From Echinometra lucunter (taxonomy: Eukaryota; Echinodermata; Echinoidea; Camarodonta; Echinometridae): a stretch of DNA of 64,000 nucleotides. Below the pieces are notes generated by a model, which ran no database searches, was not told where the DNA came from, and saw only the letters and a list, made by a program, of their open reading frames with translations. Shown here piece after piece: positions 1-10,544 of this stretch (its first letter is position 1; each line of letters opens with the position of its first letter). The DNA lies in NCBI GenBank assembly GCA_029962745.1, contig CM057162.1:8421406-8485405 (forward strand), given 5' to 3'. Made by a program: the position numbers and the translations under genes.

Positions 1-168
1 CACTGTTTACTGATCATGATAAACGACGCATTTTCAAATAGATATTAAACACTTGATAAAGCCTTAAGGGCGAAAATTCGTGAAATTTCCTTGGTTTACG
101 GAGTTTTTTATTCCTTTTGTAGTTTTTGATATCACCAACTCCGAGCAGAACACTATCTACTTTGTTTA
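1..168 (+). repeat. Left terminal direct repeat of the Penelope-like element (partial)
   Basis: Bases 1-168 match 3447-3614 with a constant offset of 3446 and no mismatch seen. The true start probably lies before the window. Confidence 0.93.
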
Positions 169-198
169 TTTGAAGAACCTCTGCAACTTTCCATCACT

Positions 199-3003
199 AT
201 GCGTCATCCATCAGTCTTACTTCAAGGAATTAGAAGGAGCTTAAACAATTTTCTTCACACCTTCGATAGGACAACACACAACTGCGCTTTCTACCTCGCC
301 ACTTCAACCCTTGCGAAGTCTCGATTCTGCAGTCATCACACTTTCGTATCCACTTGCCTGCGGAGAAATGTCATTCCAGTCGGTTTCCGTATTTCTACTC
401 GCCCATCTCTCGGTAGGATAAGCGAAGCAGCCATTGACTTCAACCTTCAGCAGTGCTCTCGACGATTGATGAGACTTGCACTGGAGTCATTTCAACGTGA
501 GATACAGTATCACAATACGGAAAAGAGTGACAGAACTGAACAACTAAGACGGTTATGCACACGAGAGCAGTTGTCATCAATCAGGACTTTCATCCACTCC
601 TGCAATCGTGAGTACTACACTTCTCTTCAATTTCATAAGCATAAGAAATTAGCCTCTTTGCTTCAGGCATCTGGCAAGATTCTGTACAATAGGGATCAAC
701 TATTTCAGAAGAAAGCGAACAATGATTCTTCTCGCGGTTTGGTGGTAACCATTCCTGAAGACCTACCACTCACTGACGGCGAAAGGGCCCTCCTATCCAG
801 AGGCTTAACCTTCATCCCTAGACGGAAGTCCGTCGATGATTTCCAAGTTCGACGCGACTTCGAGAGCTTCGCTCGTCGATTACGTTTGAAAGCCCATTTT
901 GCCGAAGCAGACAGGCACGTGGAACAAGATAGCAGCACACCCCAGGGCCATGCAGAACCAACACAAAGGGTCCCTCCTCCCCCGACGTTTGAATCACTGC
1001 AGCCTAAACGCTCGTCATGGACCCCTCCAGAGGGTGAGAATCCGAACCTCGACCACTTCATTCTAAAGTGTAGGTCAGACATAGAAGTCCTCCAGTCTAC
1101 GTCTGCGCCTTCCCGATCTAACATCACTCAAGCAGAGCAAGATGCACTCGAATCATTGCGAAACAATCGCGATTACGTCATCAAGCCGGCAGACAAGGGG
1201 GGAGCAGTAGTTGTATGGCGACGCGATTTGTATATCGCCGAGGCGGAACGTCAACTTAACAACGAGACTTTCTACGAAAAAGTGGACAAGGACCCAACCG
1301 ATGAGCATCAAAAGTGTGTGGAGACCACAGTCACTGAACTAATCAAGAGCAGGGCCCTTCCTTCATCGGCTTCGAGTCTCTGCCAGAATAACCCACGTAG
1401 TTCGACTTTCTATCTTCTCCCTAAAATACACAAAGAAGGGAACCCGGGTAGACCCATCGTCTCGACCATTGGATGCCCGACTGAAATGATCAGCAAGTAC
1501 TTGGACGGGATTTTCTCTCCCCTTGTAGCTAAATTGGACACGTATGTGAAGGATTCATCAGATGCTCTCAAGATCTTTGAAGCTATGCAACTACCCTCAC
1601 AAGGGCCACGATTCCTCTTCACGATGGATGTCTCTTCTCTCTATACTAACATTCCCATGGATGAAGGTCTTCGAGCTATCAAGTACTTTCTACACAAGTT
1701 TCCTTCACCCGACCGCCCAGACGACACTACCGTCCTTCGACTCACTGAGTTGGTACTTAGATTTGCTGCTTTTCAGTTCAATGGAGAATTCTATCTCCAG
1801 AAGAAAGGAGTTGCCATGGGAACTAAAATGGGACCATCGTACGCATGCCTCTTTGTCGGTTTCATCGAACAGGATATCCTGAAGACCTTCCAAGGCCCTC
1901 AGCCTCTTCTTTTGAAGAGATACATCGACGACTATGTGGGAGTTGCATCTTGTCCCTTGGAGAACGTGAAGGAGCTTGTTGCCCATTTCAACAATTTTCA
2001 TCCGTCCCTCAAATTTACACATACCATCTCCGAGGATTCCATCCCTTTCCTGGACATTCAACTCCGAATAGATGGACAGCAGATCAGAACGAGCGTCCAC
2101 TACAAGCCTACTGATGCCCACTGCTACCTGAATTATTCGTCTTCTCATCCACCCAGCTGCAAGCAGTCCATCCCATTCTCCCAACTTACCCGGCTTCGAC
2201 GTCTTTGTAGTGACGACCAGGACTTCAGACAACGATCGGAAGAAATGATAGAGTTCTTCCGATACAGAGGCTATCCGGAGCAAGTCACCCGGAAAGCCTC
2301 CTGGAAAGCATCAAATCTTAGTCGTCAAGCTTCTATGGAACCAAGTCGCAAAGAAAACAAGGACCGGGTACCCTTGGTTCTCACGTACCATCCGTCGACC
2401 GAAAGGATAGTTTCCACAGTCATGAAGAACACGACCATTCTCCATGAAGATGAGGCAAACCGGGAGATATTCAGGAATCCACCCATTGTTGCTTACAAGA
2501 AGGATCTTAGTCTACACAATTTGCTGGTACACTCAAGGTTATTATCTACACCCAACAACGAAGACAATCACGGGACCGTCAGATGTGGGAGAAGCAGATG
2601 TAACACCTGCAACTTTGTGTCACAAGCAACCAGCATCAAGGGCCCTAAGTCAACTTGGCATATCAGGGACCATTTCACATGCACGACCACCAACTTGATA
2701 TATGCTATTGTGTGCACCACATGTGAAATGCTATACATTGGTGAGACTAAACGGAGGATGGCCGATCGCACCAATGAACATCTACGCTCAATCCGACTGC
2801 ACACAACAGGGCTTCCAGTTGCACAACATTTTCATCTCCCGGGGCACTCCATCACAAACTTCAAAATCTGCGGCGTGATGAGATGTTCTGGAGCGAGTGA
2901 TGAGGAACGCAAGATCCGAGAAGAACGCATCATCCACCGCCTAGGATGTCTCCAACCTAACGGTATCAACGCTGCTTTCCGCTCCTTTCCGATGAACTCT
3001 TAG
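199..3003 (+). CDS. Penelope-type reverse transcriptase with GIY-YIG endonuclease
   Basis: This 934-residue intronless protein should copy the element's RNA at a nicked target. The RT core is visible from about residue 400 to 620. It includes LPKIHKEGNPGRPIVS near 410, a motif A region reading FTMDVSSLYTNIP near 475, GVAMGTKMGPSYACL near 535, and the catalytic box YIDDYVG at about 575. A FLDIQL motif follows. Near residue 796 there is a cysteine cluster CGRSRCNTC, a putative zinc-binding segment of the kind seen in this class. The endonuclease follows at about 832-920: LIYAIVC, then MLYIGETKRRM, as in the modified GIY-YIG domain of Penelope elements. Length and domain order fit complete Penelope proteins. 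The first ATG at 199 was chosen because it lies 30 bases inside the end of the left repeat. I see no frameshift or stop. Confidence 0.92.
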   Translation: MRHPSVLLQGIRRSLNNFLHTFDRTTHNCAFYLATSTLAKSRFCSHHTFVSTCLRRNVIPVGFRISTRPSLGRISEAAIDFNLQQCSRRLMRLALESFQREIQYHNTEKSDRTEQLRRLCTREQLSSIRTFIHSCNREYYTSLQFHKHKKLASLLQASGKILYNRDQLFQKKANNDSSRGLVVTIPEDLPLTDGERALLSRGLTFIPRRKSVDDFQVRRDFESFARRLRLKAHFAEADRHVEQDSSTPQGHAEPTQRVPPPPTFESLQPKRSSWTPPEGENPNLDHFILKCRSDIEVLQSTSAPSRSNITQAEQDALESLRNNRDYVIKPADKGGAVVVWRRDLYIAEAERQLNNETFYEKVDKDPTDEHQKCVETTVTELIKSRALPSSASSLCQNNPRSSTFYLLPKIHKEGNPGRPIVSTIGCPTEMISKYLDGIFSPLVAKLDTYVKDSSDALKIFEAMQLPSQGPRFLFTMDVSSLYTNIPMDEGLRAIKYFLHKFPSPDRPDDTTVLRLTELVLRFAAFQFNGEFYLQKKGVAMGTKMGPSYACLFVGFIEQDILKTFQGPQPLLLKRYIDDYVGVASCPLENVKELVAHFNNFHPSLKFTHTISEDSIPFLDIQLRIDGQQIRTSVHYKPTDAHCYLNYSSSHPPSCKQSIPFSQLTRLRRLCSDDQDFRQRSEEMIEFFRYRGYPEQVTRKASWKASNLSRQASMEPSRKENKDRVPLVLTYHPSTERIVSTVMKNTTILHEDEANREIFRNPPIVAYKKDLSLHNLLVHSRLLSTPNNEDNHGTVRCGRSRCNTCNFVSQATSIKGPKSTWHIRDHFTCTTTNLIYAIVCTTCEMLYIGETKRRMADRTNEHLRSIRLHTTGLPVAQHFHLPGHSITNFKICGVMRCSGASDEERKIREERIIHRLGCLQPNGINAAFRSFPMNS

Positions 3004-3005
3004 TT

Positions 3006-3365
3006 TAGTTGTCATTGTCCTTGCTTTTCATTCTTTCTTTCTTTCTCTCGCTCTATCTCTTTCTCCTCTTTTCTCTCCCTTTTCTCCTCTTCTCCCCGTT
3101 TTAGTTTTGTTTTGTTTTGTTGTTTTGTTTTTTGTTTTTCCTCTCTCTCTCTCTCTCTCTCTTTTTCTTTTTTCTCTCCTTTTCCTCTTTTTCTTTTTCC
3201 TCCTATTTCTTTTTTCTCTTCTTCTCTCTCTCTCTTTCTCTCTTTCTTTCTTCTTCTTCCAGTTCCTTTCTTTCTCGCAGGCTTCAGCTTTCCTACTTCT
3301 TCTATCTGCCTCCCTCTTTTCTTTCTCTCTCTCTCCCCCTTTTTTCCGTCTCTTTCACCTTATTT
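3006..3365 (+). repeat. Polypyrimidine tract at the 3' end of the retroelement
   Basis: About 350 bases of almost pure T and C (CTCT, TTTC, TTCTTT runs) between the ORF stop and the right repeat. All three plus-strand frames read low-complexity Ser/Leu/Phe, so no protein is called here. Confidence 0.85.
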
Positions 3366-3446
3366 GAGCTCATGTACTTCTTTGTTACGTAATGTGCGCC
3401 ACTCTGTCTGGTGCGCTATACGCCTAGGACTTTAGCAGAGTGTGCG

Positions 3447-3614
3447 CACTGTTTACTGATCATGATAAACGACGCATTTTCAAATAGATATTAAACACTT
3501 GATAAAGCCTTAAGGGCGAAAATTCGTGAAATTTCCTTGGTTTACGGAGTTTTTTATTCCTTTTGTAGTTTTTGATATCACCAACTCCGAGCAGAACACT
3601 ATCTACTTTGTTTA
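3447..3614 (+). repeat. Right terminal direct repeat of the Penelope-like element
   Basis: Identical to 1-168. The bases just before it (3400-3446) may belong to the same repeat unit, but their left counterpart is outside the window. Confidence 0.92.
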
Positions 3615-3650
3615 TATATACATATATATATATATATATATACATAATAA
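3615..3650. repeat. TA microsatellite
   Basis: Alternating TA tract with one CA interruption, lying exactly between the retroelement's right end and the hairpin element. Confidence 0.85.
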
Positions 3651-3857
3651 TAGCTTAGGATGAATCAAAGTTCCCCAGAGCTCTCCTACCATTTTGGAAA
3701 TTTTGCAAAGGTTGAAAAAATGTCTCCGCCGGGTGAAGGCATTGGCGCTCATTACCAAAGGCCCGGGTTCGATTCCCGGCGGAGACATTTTTTCAACCTT
3801 TGCAAAATTTCCAAAATGGTAGGACAGCTCTGGGGAACTTTGATTCATGCTACGCTA
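3651..3857. mobile_element. Long hairpin (foldback) element with a tRNA-like core
   Basis: The left arm (3651-3735) and right arm (3775-3857) are reverse complements with only a few mismatches, for example CTC versus CTG near 3682. The loop is about 35 bases. The inner arm ends coincide with the acceptor stem of a tRNA-like sequence at 3722-3786. Translation gives the SPPGIEPG peptide that often appears in spurious gene predictions; here it is just the B-box read on the minus strand. Function and mobility are not known. Confidence 0.8.
3722..3786 (+). other. tRNA-like sequence, short and probably not a functional tRNA
   Basis: Sixty-five bases with a perfect 7-bp acceptor stem (GTCTCCG with CGGAGAC), a 5-bp T stem and a GGTTCGATTCC B-box. 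The D and anticodon region is too short and lacks a clear anticodon arm, so I read it as a tRNA-derived relic or mimic. Confidence 0.6.
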
Positions 3858-3934
3858 TCATTCTCTCAATTGATCTCACATGTATTTATTTCCACGAGAG
3901 TTGCCAAAGCTGTTGTGTTGTTACCTGATCACAA

Positions 3935-3937
<3 letters not shown>

Positions 3938-3996
<59 letters not shown>
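3938..3996. repeat. TA/CA microsatellite at the duplication breakpoint
   Basis: A (TA)n run followed by (CA)n. Sequence to its right (from 3997) matches 18190 onward; sequence to its left does not match the sequence left of 18173. The segmental duplication therefore begins at this microsatellite. Confidence 0.85.
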
Positions 3997-4280
3997 TTCA
4001 CATGCCCTATTTCATAACGTCTATTGATCGGTCACTTTACTTCCATGTGGGTGAGGATTTGTAAGAGCAAAGGGTGGGGTCGGAGTGCGGGTGAGGATGC
4101 ATATTGGGGTGTGTTTTATGTTTCCTTTTTTGTTTTCTCTCATTTCCACCTTCTATGCCATTAATCTATCCCTTATTCCGTTTGTATTTCTGTCTGTTTA
4201 TTCATTTTCCATCCTTTAATGTAGGCCTAAGAACTCTCTTCCTCTTCTCTATCAATATACTTGATAACGGTGTATTATAG

Positions 4281-7200
4281 GTGTTTACATCACATTCTCA
4301 CCAAAGAAAGAAATTCTGGAGATATCAAGACTCCCAGTGATGAACAGAACTGTTCCTTCAGATCTGTGCTTCGAAATCATTCAGATCGAAGGCTCAAAAC
4401 CCAACTGTTCAAGTACTAGTTTGAAGTGCTTTGACCCTGGGAGTAAGACCCACGATTACCGGGAGGAAGATTTCCCGGGAATAGGTCTCGTCAGCAGCGG
4501 TCGAGGGTTGTGCAGTCGACCAGCTCTACCAATCAGTAAGTAAGAAATACTGGATTGTACATAATATGATTTGCATCCATCTTAAACCGCGTAATGTTCT
4601 ATCATCAGAAGTAAAGCCAATAATATAATAATTGTCATGATCGTCCTTAATTCATTTGATTATAATTATTAACATCATTACTGTTATTACTATTACAGTT
4701 ACATAATAACTACGATCATTATCGCAATCATCATTATCATCATATATCAGTATCATCATTATTATTCTAACTCTTTTCACTATTATTGTTGATGTTGCTG
4801 TTTCCATTAAGATCATCATTATCATCTTTATTGTCGTCGTCGGCATCATCTATACATTAATATTAGTAAAAATTTCAACATTATGGAAGTGCGACTTCTC
4901 TTTATATACAAGGCAATAAAGAAAATTGGTTTCCATTCATTATTGTCAAAACAAGTAGTTTCAAGATGTTAACTGACAGATATGTATTGTTTCTTCTACC
5001 TCACTTGTGATTCTGTCTTATGGTCAGAGTTACTTTTGATGCGTAATTCTAATCACTCATCGAGAAACAATAGCTGACTAGTCATGGAGAGTTTATGGAG
5101 TTTTTCACCAAGAGCCAAACACTCCAAGGGTCGGGTCAACAACAAAAAGGGGCCGGTCGTTTAGTAAAAAGCATCCAGAATAAAGGGAAATCAAAATTAA
5201 CATAAAAAAGAATGGAAGAAAAATAACAAGTTCTAAAAACATAGAAATAAGAATACCATACAGGTCTAATACTGATAATGATTGTGATAATATCAACAAA
5301 ATGATAAAGGTATATCGATTAGAAGAAATGCAAAACTATCGTGCATGACCCTAGGATGGATGTCCGGAAGAGGTTTTACCGCCTTATAACCTGATATTTT
5401 TTCCAGTCGATGAGGGCCCCGTTTCAAGAAACTTCTTATCAGTAACAACTGCCACATTTCTATGACAAATTTGCTCTCAGCCAATCGGATGAAAAAGATT
5501 TCTGTAGCTTATGACAGTAAATGCAACTTGTTATTGATAATAGGTTTTATGAACCGTGGCCCAGATCCATTTAATGAAGACAAAATCCTTGAGAATGCAT
5601 ATTCGACGACCACAAAAGTTTTGTCCTCCTCCTCCTCCTCTTCGTCTTCTTCTTCTTCTTCTTCTTCTTCTTCTTTTTCTTTTTTCTTTTTCTTCTGCTC
5701 CTCCTCGTCATCCTTCTTTCTTTCCTATTCCTTTGGTTAGTTCTGAATTCAACTCATGATAAAATGACCATGCTTCACCTTTCTGCTGTCACGGGGGCTG
5801 TCGTAGGAGCATCAGTCTTCATACTACTGTCTGCTGCAGCCCTTCTCCTCCTAATGAACTTCATTTGCAATAAAGCCGGTTGCCTCGAAAAGAAAGGTAA
5901 GCAATAAAACACTCCTTTGTAAAGGCTGTTTTAAATAAACTTTGCAGCTATTTCCCCCAAAGTTGAGTCTCCGAATCATTCAGCATGCCAATATTTCAGT
6001 GACTTAATTGTTTCACTAGTTTTGATCTAAAAATATCTAGAATGCATGTGTTTCTATCGAAATCCTTGCTCTTTCTTTTTTTTTTTTCTTCTTCTTCTTT
6101 TCTTTTTCTTTTCTTTTTTGATACTGTAACAGACACTATATTACGGTGTAATTATAGGTGCAGGGGGCATAGTTAGCGGGGGAGGGAGTTATTCATCCCC
6201 CGCTTTTTTAAGTGGGTGTTCATATGTGTGTATATAAATACGCCGTATATCTGTGGGGGAATTCTCCCCTCCCCCCCCCCCCCCATGAGGACCTGTCTAC
6301 TTGGTCTAAGCAAAATTAATGTGTAGGTGAAGTACTGATGATAATACATAAAATTAAGCTCTAGGGATACTTACATGAATAAGAGAGAAGCAATTTCGTA
6401 CGTATGCTGTTAAAACGTTGATATTATTTTGTTGAAAGTGGTTTGTTCATTATACATGTACATTTACATCTCAATTTTATGTTTCCACTCTGTCGATATC
6501 ATGAAATATATGACCCTCCCCTCACACTTCCCACCGCCTCCCATCTCCGATTTTTCTTTCCACATTACAGAGACATTAATATCAGTCCTACTGTAATTTA
6601 TTGGTCACTCCCCCCCCCCCCCCGGGGGATATGTCTCATTAAGGACTGTACATCATCCGCGTAAATCACTTTCTGAAAAGCAACGGGATTAAGTAGGACG
6701 GAAATAATGTGTTACATCTCCGATTGTTATACCCTTAACGGGGATTTTATGCAAGGATTGCATCATTATCTCCTAAGTAAGTAACTTTTTCCCGGATTTC
6801 CCTGATTTTGATACCTTTTTCTGGCATTTTCTGATTTTACCTGCTTTTTATATTTTTAACTGGATCCCCGGGTTCCTCCCCCGTTGCTGAAAACGACCCG
6901 TTTTCTACGTTTTCGTGTTTTGTTTTGGGTTTTTTTCGCGGATGATGTACCGGCTTCAATGAGAATATCCCCTCGGGCTTTTCCCCGAGGCTCAGTGTGT
7001 CCGACAACTATAATCTTCAACGAATACATATTAACGTCTCCTAATACATTTTATACTGTGGGTTGGACATGGACACCAAAGAACGATACAGCGATAACTA
7101 ATGAATTCCCCACAACTGTTGCCTTGTTTACTTGTTTGTTGCTTCTTTCTTTTTGGCTTGGCAACAGGTACGAACATTGCGCAGGAGGATAGAAATGTCA

Positions 7201-7918
7201 CTCAGAGAGTAAGTTTCTTAATTGTTCTTCCACTCAAATTCAACTGGACCAAGTTGAAACTTGGTCAAATTTAGTAAAGAGTCCTAATGATCCACCCTTT
7301 GAATATAACGCCACATCAAGCGTCATTCCAACTTTTTAGCTGATGCAAACAATTATTGAAACCTGATCCAGTTATACAAGAACACTAGAACAGTAATAAT
7401 AGACCCATGCCGTGCCCGTGAATATGAAGGATGTCAAGTCCACTCTGGGCTTAACAGCGGCGTGTCAAATCGTTGGGGGGGGGGGGGTTCGACTATATGA
7501 CATACTCTCCCATGGCCTTTATTGTTCACCAGAAGAGCCATTCCCCGCCCAGTCCCTATCCCCCGTCAGTTAATTTCTGGATTATGAATCGACGCCACAA
7601 GGTAACATTGCCTAAAAATTCTTTCGGCACTTTGGTTTCTCCTAGGACGCTGAACATCAATATCAGGAACTCCGGGATCAAGATGCAAGCGGAACAGGCT
7701 ATATGGATATGAGACCTATATCACCGACTGTAGCTACAACAAACAACTTCGACGATTACATGGAATATGAAACCATACCTTCAGATGCTGATTCATTGCT
7801 TTCAAGGGCCACTGAACGCATGTATGCGAACCCAGGGCCGAGATCTATTCTGAAAAATCCGAAGCGGGATCAGGATAGCACTTCGTCTAGGGATGATATA
7901 GTTACGACATACTTCTGA
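4281..7918 (+). CDS. Ig/FN3 transmembrane receptor paralog, 3' half (exons 5-8)
   Basis: Four exons equivalent to exons 5-8 of the complete gene at 14252-22457: 4281-4535, 5741-5896, 7168-7208 and 7646-7918. Exon lengths (255, 156, 41, 273) equal those of the complete copy and the frame stays open. Exon 5 reads [18 protein letters not shown] with several Cys and is probably a second FN3-like module. Exon 6 holds a single transmembrane helix ([20 protein letters not shown]). Exon 8 is the tyrosine-rich tail and its 90 codons specify the same protein as the other copy. Exons 1-4 are not seen upstream: the match stops at the microsatellite at 3938-3996, left of which are the hairpin and the Penelope element. 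Either the 5' half lies outside the window or this is a truncated gene. Intron 5 contains a short palindromic MITE. Confidence 0.8.
5414..5562. mobile_element. Short palindromic MITE (GGGCCC...TTTCA family)
   Basis: About 150 bases with inverted ends (GGGCCCCGTTTCAAGAAAC against GTTTTATGAACCGTGGCCC) and an inner inverted pair around CTTATCAGTAACAACTGCCA and GTTATTGATAATAGG. Relatives occur at 19968, 40683, 41608, 42981 and 59794. Confidence 0.7.
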
Positions 7919-7985
7919 AGAGCATATGAAACTGGATGAACTAAGAGGTACAATGTCTGATGATGGGGAAGCATGTGATTATAAC

Positions 7986-8735
7986 TTTCAAAGGCCACTG
8001 ATGGATGGCTGAAGGAAGCTTCGCAGGATCAAGCTTATATGCAAACACAGGGCAAAGATCTACACTAAGGAATAAGAAACAGGATACCACTTCTTCTCGG
8101 AATGATGTAGTAACACCTTACTTGTAAAGAACATTGGATTGGAGTCTCAGCGTCCCCTTGGAACTATTCTTTTGGGGGCATCTCGTTAGTTACAATGGAT
8201 GACTCAAGAATGACTTACCTCTTCTGGTGTAGTGATACCACTGGCACAAGGTCAAATGATAGTATTGGCCATCGTCGGAAAAGAGAAGAGCACATTCCGT
8301 TACCCATTGCCAGGTTCCGACAAGCCACATAAGTGATGATAATCCCGTTCGACGAAGATGCGTGCTACCTGTGCAAGCATTCCTAAACATCTTCAAAAAG
8401 TTAATTGTATCTGTCTGACTCGACAAAGGGACAAGACCATGGTATCTCTTCGTGGAATGGTGCAGACACAACCTACTTATTAAGCAAATTAAATTAAAGT
8501 GAATCGTTGTGAATTTAGTGGTAATACCTTCGATTGCTGATGGATGTCTAGAACTCTATCGAAAGTCCGCGAATAAAGCACGGACTGTTTTATCGGTTGG
8601 TTCGATGCTAGAGTAACCATTTATTGTCACGACTGTAGGAACCTTACATAAACACTGGGAAGAGGTGTCAGCAGGGAAACAAATGTAGAGGCTTCTTTCT
8701 CTTCCAATGACGTGGTTACTGCGTACTTAATTTCA
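7986..8735 (+). repeat. Degenerate tandem copies of the receptor tail exon
   Basis: Past the stop at 7918 the end of exon 8 recurs in decayed form at about 7986-8131, 8428-8483 and 8650-8735. Each keeps the pattern of the exon's last codons: the working exon ends RDDIVTTYF, and the copies read RNDVVTPYL, WNGADTTYL and SNDVVTAYL. The frames between are broken, so these are 3'-UTR or flank relics. An AATAAA at 8572-8577 is a possible polyadenylation signal. Confidence 0.65.
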
Positions 8736-10326
8736 GAGTTTGTCATAGTTCGGCATTATATTCAAAACTTGAAGATAAAACACTCTTTTAACCAACGTCA
8801 CTGTGAATGGACGCATATTTTACTGACTTCCCGTTACACATGAGCCATTGATGGAACAAACAATGCAGCAAAAATCTGAACATCTTGTAAATAATTCGTG
8901 AATTTGAACTTTGATATCTCATTACTATGTGCATAAATACTGGTAATAATTCTTAGCATGCTTAAAACAGCATGGTGACGTCTGCACTGTAGAATAAATT
9001 ATCCGATACGATTTTTCTTTATATATTTTTAATGTAAATGACCATGAACAATTTCTTCAGCAAACATTTAAACATACACGGAGCTGCATAAAATCTGAAA
9101 GTTTAGCTGATTTTAACATAGTTTTGTTTGTTAATCCCGGCTCATCATGCACCTCAGTTTCACTAAGACTGCAACATAGCTCAGAAACGTTTTGTAATGC
9201 GAAGATTTCCTGCTTCAGTGAGCAGTGAGCAATATGTCCCTACAAAAAAGAGATATATAAGCTTTGTTGCCAAGCTGACCTTGTACTTGGTTTTGGAGCA
9301 GAGCAGAAAAAAGTTTCTGGAGCATCTCTAGCAGTCTAGCATGGAGTGTATGCAGTGAATGCAAACAGATATGTTGCTAGCGAGGTCAAACACACCCGTC
9401 TCCACCTATGGGAACCTATTGTTCACTGCTTCATGCAGTATGATTGCTAAAAAGTTTCACATTGCACTTGGTGTCTTAATGAACATGATGAAAGACACCA
9501 AAGGACTCGTCGCGTATATCGACTTTTACCGCTATGTATTGACATGTTTGCTAAAACCTTTCTTTATATCATTTACATGGTTTCAATTTACAGATTTGTG
9601 ACTGATAAATAATAATAACGCTATAATGTTATCATTATAGCGTTCTCATATTAAGGATAATCACACTGTACTGTCTTTGATGCCTCATGCCCTTGATTCA
9701 TAGGCTGGTTAAAGTAAAATGAACTGCTTCTGCAGTGGCATAATACAGTTATCTCAAAACAAATGTGAATTATTAGTATAAGCAATCTGCTTCATTAATT
9801 TACACAATTTCAGGTAGACTTAACTGAGGGATCAGTATGGAGTGTTGACGTGCATAGGACGTCAGTCATGAACTTGTGTTTGATTACGTGCTTTCAGATT
9901 GAGGATATGTGAGTGTGGAAAGAGAAAGGGGGTGGTTGTTTTGCATTGGATAAAAAGTTAGATGTTCATATTCAGATATTTGACAAGGTGTCAACGTTAG
10001 TTCAAACCAGAACTAACTGGCGTCGGTTATGTCTCAACCTTATACCCATCTATGGAACTCCTGCAACCATATCAATATTTTGCCTTATTTTGAATGCCCT
10101 GCATTTTCCAGTAATTTGGAAATGACCTGGGTCTCTGTATCTTCTCCTTTGTTGTGCAAGTTCACTCAATAAAGTGATGTTTGTTTTTTCAATTAAATGT
10201 AAATGGTTAAACGGTTAATGGTTGGTTATTTACCTGACTGCTTCAGGTGATTAAGGATATGTGAGTGTGGAAATGTAACCATGTAACCATGTAACCTTGT
10301 AAATGGTTAAACAGTTAAATGGTTAT
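8736..10326. other. Intergenic sequence with no gene recognised
   Basis: AT-rich, duplicated at about 23275-24850. A possible ORF at 9359-9601 has no recognisable domain and is not called. Confidence 0.6.
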
Positions 10327-10544
10327 TTTACCTGACTGCTAAAAAGGCATGTGTTTGCCTGTTTGTAAGCAACCAGGGGACCGACGGCTTTAAGTCCCTT
10401 CCGAAAGACTTGGTAACGAGGATTAATCATGTTAATACTTTACCAAAGGGCATTATAGGGCATCAACTTGGCTTCGAACCCGGGTACTCCCAGTTACGAG
10501 ACTACTGCTCCACCTCTGAGCCACAGCACTCCCTCTGCCCTGAT
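10327..10544 (-). mobile_element. tRNA-derived SINE
   Basis: On the minus strand there is a tRNA-like head (about 10466-10532) with A-box GTGGCTCAGAGGTGGAGCA, a CGT anticodon position as in tRNA-Thr, and B-box GGTTCGAAGCC. A body with GACTTAAAGCCGTCGGTCCC follows. The same body recurs at 24850-25066 and, interrupted, at 38628-39083. Confidence 0.75.

Larger units (their letters stand above)
1..3614 (+). mobile_element. Penelope-like retroelement, left end cut by the window
   Basis: A single ORF with reverse transcriptase and a C-terminal GIY-YIG-type endonuclease sits between direct terminal repeats (1-168 and 3447-3614), the layout of Penelope-like elements. The left repeat begins at base 1, so the element probably extends leftward out of the window. 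The repeats match at every visible base and the ORF has no break, which points to a recent insertion. The right end abuts a TA microsatellite. I saw no hammerhead ribozyme core in the visible repeat. Confidence 0.9.

Noticed and set aside
3107..3435. Three overlapping plus-strand ORFs rich in Ser, Leu and Phe
   Set aside because: They are translations of a polypyrimidine tract in the 3' part of the Penelope-like element.
3722..3786. Functional tRNA gene
   Set aside because: Only 65 bases, with no proper anticodon arm, and embedded in a hairpin.
3660..4064. ORFs containing SPPGIEPG or a repeated MNQSSPELSYHFGNFAK start
   Set aside because: Both strands of the hairpin give nearly the same peptide because it is a palindrome; the GIEPG part is the tRNA-like B-box.
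7473..7712. Plus-strand ORFs overlapping exon 8 and its intron (also 22012-22251)
   Set aside because: A different frame from the tail exon and starting in a poly-G run in the intron.
9359..10125. ORFs of 70-80 codons conserved in the duplicate
   Set aside because: Conservation is explained by the recent duplication; no domain or splice pattern supports coding.
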